Positions 35,717-43,595 of a DNA stretch of 64,000 nucleotides are shown here, piece by piece. Each line of letters opens with the position of its first letter. Position 1 is the stretch's first letter. The position numbers were made by a program, and so were the translations under genes. This DNA is from Clostridiales bacterium (lineage in GTDB: Bacteria; Bacillota; Clostridia; Christensenellales; CAG-138), in contig SFNQ01000004.1 in the NCBI GenBank assembly GCA_004554165.1, forward strand, positions 4,755-68,754. Direction: 5' to 3'. A model generated the notes under the pieces. The model worked only from the letters and a program-made list of their open reading frames with translations. It had not been told where the DNA came from and made no database searches.

Positions 35717-37143
35717 GGCTTACCATTGCGCCGCTGTCGGCAAGCAACGCGCAGACCGTGGAGGCCTGGTCGCGGATTACGGACGCCCGGCGGCTGTTTT
35801 TGCAGACCGAACGGCACCCCTTTGCGGCGGCCGTGCGGGAGGCGAGGCCGGATTTCACCTCGATGGACGATCTGTACGAATCCGCCGGGGACTTCGACGC
35901 GCTGCACCGCGCCATGGCGGAGCGGCTGCTTGCCGCGGACGGGGACTGCGTCTATGCCGCAACGGGCGAGACGGACGCGCTGCTTGCGGCGCTGCTGCCC
36001 CTTGCGGAAAGGGCGGGCGCCGAGGTCGAGGTTCTGCCGGGCGTACCGCTGTATGTTGCGGCCTTTCCGGACGCGCATGCGGACATGGCCTTTGCTGCCG
36101 CGGCGCTGCCGGACAGGCTGGATCCGTCCAAGTCGATCGCCGTCACGGAGATCGATACGGCGCTGCGCGCGGGAGAGGTGAAGCTGGCGCTGTCGGAGTA
36201 CTATCCGGACGACTGGATCGTGCGGCTTGCCGGGCTGGACCAAAGCGGCGCGTATGCCGCGCGGCAGCTTCCGCTGTGCGCGCTGGACCGGCAAAAGCAC
36301 TACGATGCGGCGACGGCGCTGTTCGTGCCGGCTGTGCCCTTTGACGCGCTGACGCGCTACGGCGTGGAGGAGCTGTCGGCGGTGATCGACCGGCTTCGCG
36401 GGCCGGGGGGCTGCCCCTGGGACCGGGAGCAGACGCATGAGAGCATGAAGGGCGCGCTCCTTGAGGAGTGTTACGAGGTGCTGGACGCCATCGACCAGAA
36501 GGATGATGCAGCGCTCTGCGAGGAGCTGGGCGACGTGCTTCTGCAGGTTGTTTTCCATGCCGCCATCGCGGAGAGCCAGGGCCGCTTTACTGTGCGGGAC
36601 GTTGCCACGGGCATTGTGCAAAAGCTCATCTATCGCCATCCCCATGTGTTCGGCAGCGTGCAGGCCGATACGGCGGAGCAGGTGCTCGTCAACTGGGACA
36701 GGCTCAAGAAGGCCGAGAAGCACCAGCAAACCCAGACCGACGCCATGAAGAGCGTTCCGCGGGGCTTCCCGGCGCTCATGCGCAGCCGCAAGGTGCAGAA
36801 AAAGGCGGCGGACGTGGGCTTTGACTGGGACAGCGCCGAGGCAGCTTTTCCAAAGATATCTGAGGAGGCGGAGGAGCTTCGCGCGGCCATGGGCAGCGGC
36901 GAAGGGATCGCGGAGGAAATGGGGGACCTGCTGTTTGCGGTGGTGAACGTGGCCAGGCTCTTGCATCTGGAGCCGGAATTTCTGCTTCAGGAGGCCACGG
37001 ACAAGTTCATCGGCCGCTTTTCCGCCATGGAGGCGCTTGCGCTCTCCCGGGGAACAAAATTGGAAAACCTATCCTTTTCCGAGCAGGATGAACTCTGGAG
37101 CCTCATAAAAAGCACCGAAAACAGGGCAAAAATTCACAAATAG
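35713..37143 (+). CDS. mazG: MazG nucleotide pyrophosphohydrolase with tetrapyrrole-methylase-like N-terminal domain (YabN type)
   Basis: The 476-residue protein joins a diverged SAM-methylase-like N-terminal domain (about residues 1-220) to two MazG repeats. The first carries GGCPWDREQTHESMKGALLEE with the EExxE metal site and EELGDVLLQVVFH near residue 275. The second carries ISEEAEELRAAM and EEMGDLLFAVVNVARLL near residue 395. It hydrolyses nucleoside triphosphates to monophosphates and cleans the pool of noncanonical bases. The start overlaps the flippase stop. In B. subtilis yabN has the same neighbour and domain order. Confidence 0.93.
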   Translation: MRLTIAPLSASNAQTVEAWSRITDARRLFLQTERHPFAAAVREARPDFTSMDDLYESAGDFDALHRAMAERLLAADGDCVYAATGETDALLAALLPLAERAGAEVEVLPGVPLYVAAFPDAHADMAFAAAALPDRLDPSKSIAVTEIDTALRAGEVKLALSEYYPDDWIVRLAGLDQSGAYAARQLPLCALDRQKHYDAATALFVPAVPFDALTRYGVEELSAVIDRLRGPGGCPWDREQTHESMKGALLEECYEVLDAIDQKDDAALCEELGDVLLQVVFHAAIAESQGRFTVRDVATGIVQKLIYRHPHVFGSVQADTAEQVLVNWDRLKKAEKHQQTQTDAMKSVPRGFPALMRSRKVQKKAADVGFDWDSAEAAFPKISEEAEELRAAMGSGEGIAEEMGDLLFAVVNVARLLHLEPEFLLQEATDKFIGRFSAMEALALSRGTKLENLSFSEQDELWSLIKSTENRAKIHK

Positions 37144-37146
37144 GTA

Positions 37147-37175
37147 TTGCAAAACGGCCCATGCGCTGTTAAAAT
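37147..37175 (+). promoter_or_regulatory. Promoter of hup
   Basis: TTGCAA at 37147-37152 and TAAAAT at 37170-37175 are separated by 17 bases, just after the mazG stop codon. Confidence 0.75.
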
Positions 37176-37211
37176 AGACCACGGCACAAAAAATACGGAG
37201 GTTATTTAAGA

Positions 37212-37484
37212 ATGAATAAAACCGACTTGATCGCTGCTGTCGCTGAGAAGAGCGCACTGTCCAAGAAAGATGCTGAGAAGGCTGTCAACGCCGTTATCAC
37301 CACCATTGAGGAGTCCCTTAAGAACAACGAGAAGGTTCAGATCGTCGGCTTTGGCGTTTTTGAAGCCAAGTCCCGTCCGGCGCGCAAGGGCCACAACCCC
37401 ATGACCGGCAAGGAGATTGACATCCCCGCTTCCAAGGCCCCCAGCTTCAAGGCCGGCAAGGCGTTCAAGGACGCGCTCAACTAA
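37212..37484 (+). CDS. hup: HU-family DNA-binding protein
   Basis: The 90-residue protein is a complete HU subunit: MNKTDLIAAVAEKSALSKKD, the core IVGFGVFEAKSRPARKGHNP with the arm motif, and the C-terminal KAPSFKAGKAFKDALN. It compacts and bends DNA as a dimer. GGAGG lies seven to eleven bases before the start. Codon use is noticeably richer in AAG/AAC and gtt/gct at the start than that of its neighbours, as expected for a highly expressed gene. A perfect terminator follows. Confidence 0.97.
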   Translation: MNKTDLIAAVAEKSALSKKDAEKAVNAVITTIEESLKNNEKVQIVGFGVFEAKSRPARKGHNPMTGKEIDIPASKAPSFKAGKAFKDALN

Positions 37485-37505
37485 ACGATATTCCACAGGA
37501 ATCGG

Positions 37506-37535
37506 GCGAACCCGGCGCAGACGGGTTCGCTTTTT
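37506..37535 (+). terminator. Rho-independent terminator of hup
   Basis: GCGAACCCG and CGGGTTCGC form a perfect 9-bp stem with a seven-base loop and five T residues. Confidence 0.95.
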
Positions 37536-37653
37536 CCGTTTTACGGCGCATTGGGAAGCCCCGGCACAGGGGCCCCGCTGCGGGCAAGGAGCGGCGGCGC
37601 GCCCTGCCGGTGCGTTTCCCTGTGAACGGCGCGCGTTTTTCGGAGTTGTCTAC

Positions 37654-37682
37654 TTTTCAAGCGCCAAGGGCTATGCTATAAT
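37654..37682 (+). promoter_or_regulatory. Promoter of the yedF selenium cluster
   Basis: TTTTCA at 37654-37659 and TATAAT at 37677-37682 have a 17-base spacer, and TGC before the -10 gives an extended element. Confidence 0.75.
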
Positions 37683-37740
37683 GAGAATAACGAAGAAAAA
37701 CGCCCGCAGGGCGGACAGAATAAAGCAGGAGGATGAACGG

Positions 37741-38355
37741 ATGGCAGTTTTAACGGTACACGCGCTGGGCGAGCCCTGCCCGGCGCCGGTTGTAAAGGCG
37801 ACAAGGGCCCTGCAGCAGATGACGGAGCCCGGCGTTGTGGAGGTCCATGTGGACAACGAGGCGGCGGTGCAGAATCTCGGACGCATGGCGGCGGGGCGCG
37901 GCCTGACCGTCACCAACGAGACGCTGGCGGAGGGGCACTTTGTCGTGCGCATTGAAGCGGGGGCCGCGCAGGCGGCGGAGAAGCCGTCTGGCGCGCCGCC
38001 CGCAGAGAGGAACGCGGCCGGCGGCACGGTGGTGGCCATCACCTCGGAGGCCATGGGCACGGGCGACGACGCGCTGGGCAAAACGCTGATGAAGGGCTTT
38101 CTCTATGCGCTGACGCAGTTGCCCGTGCTGCCGGAAACCCTTCTGTTTTACAATGGCGGCGCAAAGATTCCCATCGAGGGCTCCGCCTCGCTGGAGGATC
38201 TGAAGGCGCTGGCGGCCGGCGGCGTGGAAATCCTGACCTGCGGCACCTGCCTGAACCACTATGGCCTGACCGAGCGGCTTGCCGTGGGCGGCGTAACCAA
38301 CATGTACGTCATCGTGGAGAAGCTCAGCAACGCGGCGCACATCCTCCGGCCATGA
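37741..38355 (+). CDS. yedF: Selenium metabolism protein YedF (TusA-like plus DsrE-like domains)
   Basis: The 204-residue protein has an N-terminal TusA-like domain with the CPxP motif in HALGEPCPAPVVKAT (residues about 8-22). A short linker and a DsrE-like C-terminal domain follow (SEAMGTGDDALGKTLMKGF near residue 103, and the cysteine pair in LTCGTCLNHYG near residue 165). This architecture is the YedF selenium-metabolism family, which is linked by published genomic profiling to organisms that use a labile selenium cofactor in molybdenum hydroxylases. It starts at ATG 37741 behind GCAGGAGG. Its stop overlaps the next gene. Confidence 0.92.
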   Translation: MAVLTVHALGEPCPAPVVKATRALQQMTEPGVVEVHVDNEAAVQNLGRMAAGRGLTVTNETLAEGHFVVRIEAGAAQAAEKPSGAPPAERNAAGGTVVAITSEAMGTGDDALGKTLMKGFLYALTQLPVLPETLLFYNGGAKIPIEGSASLEDLKALAAGGVEILTCGTCLNHYGLTERLAVGGVTNMYVIVEKLSNAAHILRP

Positions 38356-39491
38356 TCTATCTCGACAATGCGGCAACGACGCTGCATAAGCCGCAGCAGG
38401 TGATCGACGCGGTGGTAGCGGCCCTGCAGTCCATGGGCAACAGCGCGCGGGGCGCGCATGCGGGGAGCCTTACGGCGGCGCGGACGATCTATGACGCGAG
38501 AGAAAAGCTGGCTGCCCTGTTCCGCTGCGGGCGGGCCGACCGCGTGGTCTTTACGGCCAACGCCACGGAGGCGCTCAACATTGCCATTCATGGCGCGATT
38601 CCTCCCGGCGCGCATGTGGTGACCACCGATCTTGAGCACAATTCCGTCCTGCGCCCCCTGTACCGCAGGGAGGCGGAGGAGGGACTGTCTCTCAGCTTTG
38701 TTCCGGCGGACCGGCAGGGCAGGGTGGATACGGCGGATTTTGCGCGGCTCATCCGGGAGGATACCAGGGCCATTGTCTGCACCCATGCCTCCAACCTGAC
38801 GGGCAATCCCGTGGATATTGCGGCGGTGGGCCGCATTGCGCGGGCCAATGGATTGCTGTTCATCGTAGACGCCTCGCAGACGGCGGGCTCGCTGCCCATC
38901 GATATGGAGAGCATGAACATCGACATCCTCTGCTTTACGGGGCATAAGGGGCTGCTGGGGCCGCAGGGAACGGGCGGCCTGTGCCTGGGCGAGCGCGCCG
39001 CCGTCCGGCCCTGGAAAACGGGCGGTACGGGGGTGCAGACCTACAGCAAAACGCAGCCGGAGCAGCTGCCGGTGCGTCTGGAGGCGGGAACACTCAACGG
39101 CCACGGCATCGCGGGCCTGTCCGCGGCGGTGGACTATCTCCGCTCCGTGGGGCTGGAGACCATCCGCAGCCATGAGGAGGCGCTCACCCGGCGCTTTTAC
39201 GAGGGCGTGAGTCGCATCCCCGGCGTCACGGTCTACGGCGATTTTTCCGTCCGGGCCCGCGCCCCCATCGTGACGCTGAACCTTGGGGATTATGACTCCG
39301 GTCAGGTGGCGGACGAGCTGTCCGAGCGCTACGGCATTGCCACGCGGCCCGGCGCGCACTGCGCGCCCCGCATGCATGCGGCGCTGGGGACGGTGGAACA
39401 GGGCGCGGTGCGCTTCAGCTTCTCCTTCTTTACCACGGAGGAGGAGATCGATACCGCCATCCGGGCGGTCAGGGAGCTTGCAGAGGAATGA
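38352..39491 (+). CDS. Class V aminotransferase / cysteine desulfurase family protein of the selenium cluster
   Basis: The 379-residue PLP enzyme has IYLDNAATTLHKP at its start, the PLP-binding His/Asp region (CTHASNLTGN, FIVDASQTAGS), the Schiff-base Lys in FTGHKGLLGPQGTGG near residue 200 and the catalytic Cys in RPGAHCAPRMH near residue 340. Such proteins release sulfur from cysteine or selenium from selenocysteine. The overlap with yedF before and DUF3343 after makes a tight three-gene unit, so delivery of selenium to a cofactor is favoured over Fe-S assembly. Confidence 0.92.
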   Translation: MIYLDNAATTLHKPQQVIDAVVAALQSMGNSARGAHAGSLTAARTIYDAREKLAALFRCGRADRVVFTANATEALNIAIHGAIPPGAHVVTTDLEHNSVLRPLYRREAEEGLSLSFVPADRQGRVDTADFARLIREDTRAIVCTHASNLTGNPVDIAAVGRIARANGLLFIVDASQTAGSLPIDMESMNIDILCFTGHKGLLGPQGTGGLCLGERAAVRPWKTGGTGVQTYSKTQPEQLPVRLEAGTLNGHGIAGLSAAVDYLRSVGLETIRSHEEALTRRFYEGVSRIPGVTVYGDFSVRARAPIVTLNLGDYDSGQVADELSERYGIATRPGAHCAPRMHAALGTVEQGAVRFSFSFFTTEEEIDTAIRAVRELAEE

Positions 39492-39724
39492 GGGAAAAAA
39501 CACAAAAGCTGATCGTCACCTTTCACACGACCGCGGCGGCCATGGCCATGGAGCGGCGCTGTATGGCGCAGGGAATCCCGGGGCGGGTGCTGCCCGTGCC
39601 GCGGGAGATCAGCGCGGATTGCGGCATGTGCTGGTGCTCGCCCGTGCAGGAGCGGGAGCGCATCGCGGCCGAGCTTCGCGCCAGCGGCATTGAGATCGAA
39701 GGCGTGTACGAGATGCTGCTCTGA
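39488..39724 (+). CDS. DUF3343 putative sulfur/selenium carrier
   Basis: The 78-residue protein matches DUF3343: TFHTTAAAMAMERRC at the N-terminus and the cysteine motif in ISADCGMCWCSP near residue 40, where three cysteines lie within five residues. The family occurs with YedF and selenium-dependent molybdenum hydroxylase genes. A role as a small Se/S carrier or Putative Se/S carrier-like protein is inferred. Its ATG overlaps the stop of the desulfurase gene and a terminator follows. Confidence 0.88.
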   Translation: MREKTQKLIVTFHTTAAAMAMERRCMAQGIPGRVLPVPREISADCGMCWCSPVQERERIAAELRASGIEIEGVYEMLL

Positions 39725-39757
39725 TTGCATTGGGGAAAGAGACGATCGTATGTTTCG

Positions 39758-39794
39758 CAGGGAGGGCCCGATGACGGGCCTTCCTGCTTTTTGG
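39758..39794 (+). terminator. Terminator of the selenium cluster
   Basis: GCAGGGAGGGCCCG pairs almost fully with CGGGCCTTCCTGC around ATGA, followed by CTTTTT-type T-run at 39788-39792. Confidence 0.82.
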
Positions 39795-39858
39795 TGCTGC
39801 CCCCTCTGGAAGCCCCGGCGGCGGAAGGAGGCTGCGGCCGCTGTTTTCAAAACAGTGC

Positions 39859-39899
39859 TTGACACAACTGTATCAACTGTATATACTGCACATATACAG
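39859..39899 (+). promoter_or_regulatory. Promoter and GntR/YtrA-type operator of the ABC operon
   Basis: TTGACA (39859-39864) and TATACT (39882-39887) are 17 bases apart. CTGTATAT (39877-39884) and ATATACAG (39892-39899) form an inverted repeat with a seven-base spacer that covers the -10 and the transcription start, so the adjacent GntR protein can be expected to repress from here. Confidence 0.82.
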
Positions 39900-39920
39900 A
39901 AAAGAAACGGTGGTGACGCA

Positions 39921-40295
39921 ATGCAGCTTTTCATCGATAACCGGTGCGGCGATCCCATTTATGAGCAGATCTGCGCGCAGATCAAACGGCAGATTATGAG
40001 CGGCGAGCTCCGGGAGGATGAGCTGCTGCCCTCCATCCGCAATCTTGCGAAGGATCTGCGCATCAGCGTTGTTACCACAAAGCGCGCCTACGACGAGCTG
40101 GAGCGGGAAGGCTTTCTCTATACGGTGGCGGGCAAGGGCTGCTTTGTGGCGCCAAAGAATCTCGAGCTTTTGCGCGAGGAGCAGATGAGGACGGTGGAAG
40201 CGCATTTGCAGGAGGCGCTGCGGCTTGGCGCGCAGTGCGGCCTGTCCGGGGCGGATGTGGCGGAAATGCTGGCCATCATTGCAGGAGAGGATTGA
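39921..40295 (+). CDS. GntR-family (YtrA subfamily) regulator
   Basis: The 124-residue protein has the GntR winged helix (DPIYEQICAQIKRQIMSGEL, LLPSIRNLAKDLRISVVTTK, LEREGFLYTVAGKGCFV) and only a short dimerisation tail, as in the YtrA subfamily. It is the first gene of an operon with an ABC ATPase and permease, the usual context, and has a matching operator over its own promoter. It probably senses an envelope or drug stress signal that is not evident here. Confidence 0.92.
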   Translation: MQLFIDNRCGDPIYEQICAQIKRQIMSGELREDELLPSIRNLAKDLRISVVTTKRAYDELEREGFLYTVAGKGCFVAPKNLELLREEQMRTVEAHLQEALRLGAQCGLSGADVAEMLAIIAGED

Positions 40296-40299
40296 GAAC

Positions 40300-41148
40300 A
40301 TGAACGCACTGGAGCTTCAGGGGCTTTGCAAGTCCTACGACGGCTTTACGCTGGACCGGCTGAATCTGGTCCTGCCCGCGGGCTATATTCTGGGCCTGAT
40401 CGGTGAAAACGGCGCGGGGAAGAGCACCACCATCCGCCTGATTCTCGATATGATCCGGCGGGACAGCGGAACGATCCGCGTGCTCGGGCAGGAGAACGGG
40501 GAGGAAAACCCGGCGCTGCGGGAACAGATCGGCGTGGTGCTGGACGAGGTGGGGCTGCCGGACTGCATGAACGCGGGGCAGATTGGCAGGGTCATGCGCG
40601 GCATATACCGCCAATGGGACGAAGGGGCCTACCGAAACTGCCTCGACCGGCTGTCCATTCCGGAACAACAGGCCTTTCGCAGTCTGTCGCGGGGGACGAA
40701 GATGAAGCTGGGGCTTGCCGTAGCGCTGTCCCACAGGCCAAAGCTGCTGATTCTGGACGAAGCCACCAACGGCCTGGATCCTGTGGTGCGTGAGACGGTG
40801 CTCGACATGCTCCGCGAGTTTACGCGGGATGCGGACCACAGCATTCTGATTTCCTCGCATATCGTAAGCGATCTGGAACGGATAGCGGACTATATCGCCT
40901 TTTTGCACAGGGGAAGGCTTCTGCTGTGCGAGGAAAAGGATCTGCTGCTGGAGCGCTACGGCCTGCTGCGCTGCACGAAGGAGCAATTGGCGGCCATGGA
41001 CCCCTGCGCCATTGTGCGCCGCCGGCTCTCGGCCTATGGCGCGGAAGCGGTCGTGGAAAGGGGAAAGGCGCCCGCCGGCCTGCCGCTGGGGCCGGTGAGC
41101 CTGGAGGAGCTGTTCGTATCCATGGTAAGGGAGGGAGAGGGCTTATGA
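40300..41148 (+). CDS. ABC transporter ATP-binding protein
   Basis: The 282-residue protein has Walker A GENGAGKST near residue 38, a degenerate signature FRSLSRGTKMKLGLAVALSH (LSRG in place of LSGG), Walker B LLILDEATNGLDP and the H-loop SSHIVSDLERIADY. It is of the export type with a short C-terminal extension. ATG 40300 lies four bases after the regulator stop, preceded by AGGAGAGG. It pairs with the permease encoded by the overlapping downstream gene. Confidence 0.92.
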   Translation: MNALELQGLCKSYDGFTLDRLNLVLPAGYILGLIGENGAGKSTTIRLILDMIRRDSGTIRVLGQENGEENPALREQIGVVLDEVGLPDCMNAGQIGRVMRGIYRQWDEGAYRNCLDRLSIPEQQAFRSLSRGTKMKLGLAVALSHRPKLLILDEATNGLDPVVRETVLDMLREFTRDADHSILISSHIVSDLERIADYIAFLHRGRLLLCEEKDLLLERYGLLRCTKEQLAAMDPCAIVRRRLSAYGAEAVVERGKAPAGLPLGPVSLEELFVSMVREGEGL

Positions 41149-41765
41149 AGGGATTGCTGCGCAAGGAGTTTCTTCTGCTTTGGGCGCACTGCCGGGTGCT
41201 TCTGCTGATCATGGCGGTCTTTCTCGTTGCCGCCGCGGCAGGGCACGCAAGCGCCTTTATTCTGGCCTATCCGGTGCTGCTGGCGGGGGTCGTTTCCGTC
41301 ACGCTGATTTCCTATGATGAGCGCAGCGGCTGGAATGCCTACAGCGCGGCGCTGCCGTGTACGCGGGCGCAGCTTGTCACCGCCAAGTATGCGCTGCTGC
41401 TGTGCTGCCTTGCCTGCTGCCTGCTGCTTGTGGGCGTGGGGCAGGGCGTGCGCATGGCGCTTGCGGGCGGCGTGGACTGGAGGGCGCTTTTGACGCTGCT
41501 GGGCCTGCTTGCCGTCCTTGGCGCGGCGGCCCCGGCCATTCTGCTGCCCATCGTGTTCCGCCTTGGGGCGGAAAAGGGCAGGCTTGCCTACTATCTTGTT
41601 ATCATCGTCTTTTGCGTCGCTGCGGCGCTGGGCGGGGATGCTGTGGACGTCTTGTGGGCGATATCGCCGATTCGGCTTGCGCTGCCCCTGCTGCTTTGCG
41701 CGGTCCTGCTGCTGCTGCTCTCCTGGCGGCTGTCCATTCGCTTTTACCGCAGAAGGGAGCTGTAA
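41145..41765 (+). CDS. ABC-2 type permease subunit
   Basis: The 206-residue protein has about six hydrophobic segments (LLLIMAVFLVAAAAGHASAF and others) and the ISYDERSGWNAYSAALPCTR loop typical of ABC-2 permeases coupled to YtrA-type regulators. Its ATG overlaps the ATPase stop (ATGA). Substrate is unknown. Confidence 0.85.
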   Translation: MKGLLRKEFLLLWAHCRVLLLIMAVFLVAAAAGHASAFILAYPVLLAGVVSVTLISYDERSGWNAYSAALPCTRAQLVTAKYALLLCCLACCLLLVGVGQGVRMALAGGVDWRALLTLLGLLAVLGAAAPAILLPIVFRLGAEKGRLAYYLVIIVFCVAAALGGDAVDVLWAISPIRLALPLLLCAVLLLLLSWRLSIRFYRRREL

Positions 41766-41805
41766 AGCGGGGCGGGAGAAACCGCGGGCGGCGCCCCGTG
41801 CCGAT

Positions 41806-42070
41806 GGCGCTTTTGAAGAGGGGGGTGCTGGCCTGTGTGGAGGGAAGCATCGAAAGCTCGCACAACCGCCACCGCGTCAGCAGGCTGTCTATTTTTCACG
41901 AGGGCCACAAACGTGGCGCATTGGGACTGCGTTAATGAGAACCCTCCTGGCCGAGGCGGAACGGAGCGGCGCCAGAATGGCCGTTTTGGAGACGCAGAGC
42001 TGCAAGGAAAAAACCTTTGCCTGTTACAGGAAAAGCGGCTTTGACCCGGCGCCGCGCCTTCCGGGCGAGG
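41806..42070 (+). pseudogene. GNAT acetyltransferase remnant with frameshift and both ends missing
   Basis: Two reading frames together give a recognisable GNAT core: VEGSIESSHNRHRVSRLSIF then EGHKRG in one frame, and IGTALMRTLLAEAE, MAVLETQSCKEKTFACYRKSGF in another. The switch occurs at about 41915-41921, inside the acetyl-CoA loop (R/Q-x-x-G-x-G/A), where one or two bases are out of register. The N-terminal sheet and the C-terminal tail of a normal GNAT are absent, so the gene is decayed beyond a simple sequencing error. It lies between the convergent ABC operon and mgtC-like gene. Confidence 0.7.
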
Positions 42071-42080
42071 CTCTTCCCCT

Positions 42081-42779
42081 TCAGCCTTCGATTTCTTCAA
42101 GGAACAGTACGCTTTCCAAATCCTCAATCATTGCCGCGGTCTCTGCGTGATCCCTGTGCGAAGGGAGCTTCAGCGTACAGAACAGGCCGACGCCCTGGCT
42201 GATGTCGGAGCTGGTGGTCTCAAGCTCCGAGACGGCGATGTCCTTCTCCCGGATCAGGCGCAGCAGGCGGGGCAGATGCTTTGCGTCGTCCAGCACGAGA
42301 TAGATGTGCATCCGCCGCAGGCTGCGGGTATAGCGGGTTTCCAGCGCGTCGGCAAAGATCATGATGAGAAGAATCGCAAGGCAGGTGATCACCGCGCCCA
42401 AGTAGAAGCCAACGCCGATGGCAAGTCCCATCGCTGCGGAAACCCAGAGCCCGGCCGCGGTGGTCAGGCCCTTGACGCGGTAATAGCGCGTGACCATGAT
42501 GGTACCCGCGCCGATGAAGCCGATGCCGGAGACCACCTGCGCGGCCATGCGCGCGGGGTCAAAGCCGGGGCCCAGATACTGAAACAGATAAATGCCCGTC
42601 ATCATAACAATGCAGGCGCCGAGACTTACAAGCATATAGGTGCGCAGCCCTGCGGGGCGGCGTTTCCTCGTGCGCTCAAGCCCCAGCGCGCCGCCGCAGA
42701 GCACGGAAAGAAGAATCCGCACGGCGACGGTGAGTTCGTTCATCTCCAGCAGGCCCAGCGCTTCAATCCAAGACTGCAT
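42081..42779 (-). CDS. MgtC/SapB family membrane protein
   Basis: The 232-residue protein has the MgtC N-terminal membrane domain (LLSVLCGGALGLERTRKRRPAGLRTYMLVSLG, then QVVSGIGFIGAGTIM and VKGLTTAAGLWVSAAMGLAIG) with about five helices. A cytoplasmic ACT-like C-terminal domain of about 80 residues follows. The family is linked to Mg2+ homeostasis and survival under magnesium limitation, but biochemical function varies. The gene stands alone downstream of a coat protein gene from which it is separated by a terminator. Confidence 0.92.
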   Translation of the reverse strand: MQSWIEALGLLEMNELTVAVRILLSVLCGGALGLERTRKRRPAGLRTYMLVSLGACIVMMTGIYLFQYLGPGFDPARMAAQVVSGIGFIGAGTIMVTRYYRVKGLTTAAGLWVSAAMGLAIGVGFYLGAVITCLAILLIMIFADALETRYTRSLRRMHIYLVLDDAKHLPRLLRLIREKDIAVSELETTSSDISQGVGLFCTLKLPSHRDHAETAAMIEDLESVLFLEEIEG

Positions 42780-42878
42780 GAAAAGGCATCCTTTCCGATC
42801 TGATGTTCATTATCCTACAGGAGGGAGCGCCGCTTTGTCAATCCTTTCGCCGTGCAGGCGGGAAAAACGCCAAAAAAG

Positions 42879-42907
42879 AAAAAGCCCGGAGCGGGGACGT
42901 TCCGGGC
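42879..42907 (-). terminator. Terminator of the coat-protein gene
   Basis: On the minus strand GCCCGGA and TCCGGGC form a stem followed by five T residues, 41 bases after the stop codon. Confidence 0.82.
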
Positions 42908-42947
42908 CTCTCTGCGGGAATGCGGGGGGACCGCGGGCAGCTTTTTC

Positions 42948-43406
42948 TCAGGCGGACATACCGTTTGCCGCCATGTAGTCGTAGATGCGCTTGCCGTGCT
43001 GCTGCTCTTCCTTTTGAATATGGTTGAGCGCGTCCCGCGCCTGCGCGTCGCGGAATTCAAAGATTGCCGTGTTGTAGGTGGTGGAGACGTGCTTCTCCAT
43101 GCCCAGCGCGTCCTGGCAGAGGTAAGCGTCCTGCTGCTTCTGCTCCGCCGGGCAGGTCGAGGGCTGGATCTGCCCGCCGCCCTGCTGCCCCTGCTGCGCG
43201 CCGCCGGTCATCATCGGCACGGTGCCGGAGAGCATGGCGGAGACGGTATCAAGATGCGTCTGCTCCGCCTGCATTATGGTATGAAACAGGGTTTTGAGCT
43301 GTTCGTCGCAGGCCTGCGCTGCATACTTTTTGTATTTTTCAATGCAGAGCTGCTCCTGCGCCTTGAGATCCTGCAACAGCAGGGTTTCTTTCTGTGTCAA
43401 CTGCAA
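42948..43406 (-). CDS. CotF-family spore coat protein
   Basis: The 152-residue protein matches the CotF family: QLTQKETLLLQDLKAQEQLC at the start, EQTHLDTVSAML and the C-terminal ARDALNHIQKEEQQHGKRIYDYM. A Gln/Gly-rich loop divides two ferritin-like helical halves. The start is probably TTG 43406, eleven bases after AAGGAGG, since this gives the usual family N-terminus. The GTG at 43418 is too close to the ribosome site. Its presence supports a spore-forming host. Confidence 0.88.
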   Translation of the reverse strand: MQLTQKETLLLQDLKAQEQLCIEKYKKYAAQACDEQLKTLFHTIMQAEQTHLDTVSAMLSGTVPMMTGGAQQGQQGGGQIQPSTCPAEQKQQDAYLCQDALGMEKHVSTTYNTAIFEFRDAQARDALNHIQKEEQQHGKRIYDYMAANGMSA

Positions 43407-43527
43407 AATGAAAGACACCTCCTTACGAGGCAGTATCTGCCGGATGGAGCTTTTCTATGCGGAGGGGGCTATCCGGCTTTTTTGAGCGCCGGGGGCAGAG
43501 GGACGGCTGCCAAAGCGCCATAAAGTA

Positions 43528-43536
43528 TGCTAAAAT
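43528..43536 (+). promoter_or_regulatory. Extended -10 promoter of the EndoQ-UvrD gene
   Basis: TGCTAAAAT combines a TGn extension with a near-consensus -10, 59 bases before the start codon. No strong -35 is visible. Confidence 0.55.
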
Positions 43537-43595
43537 GAAAAAAACGGCGGCGCGGTCTTATCGATGTTCCTGCGCCGCCTGAGCTGGAGCGAACG

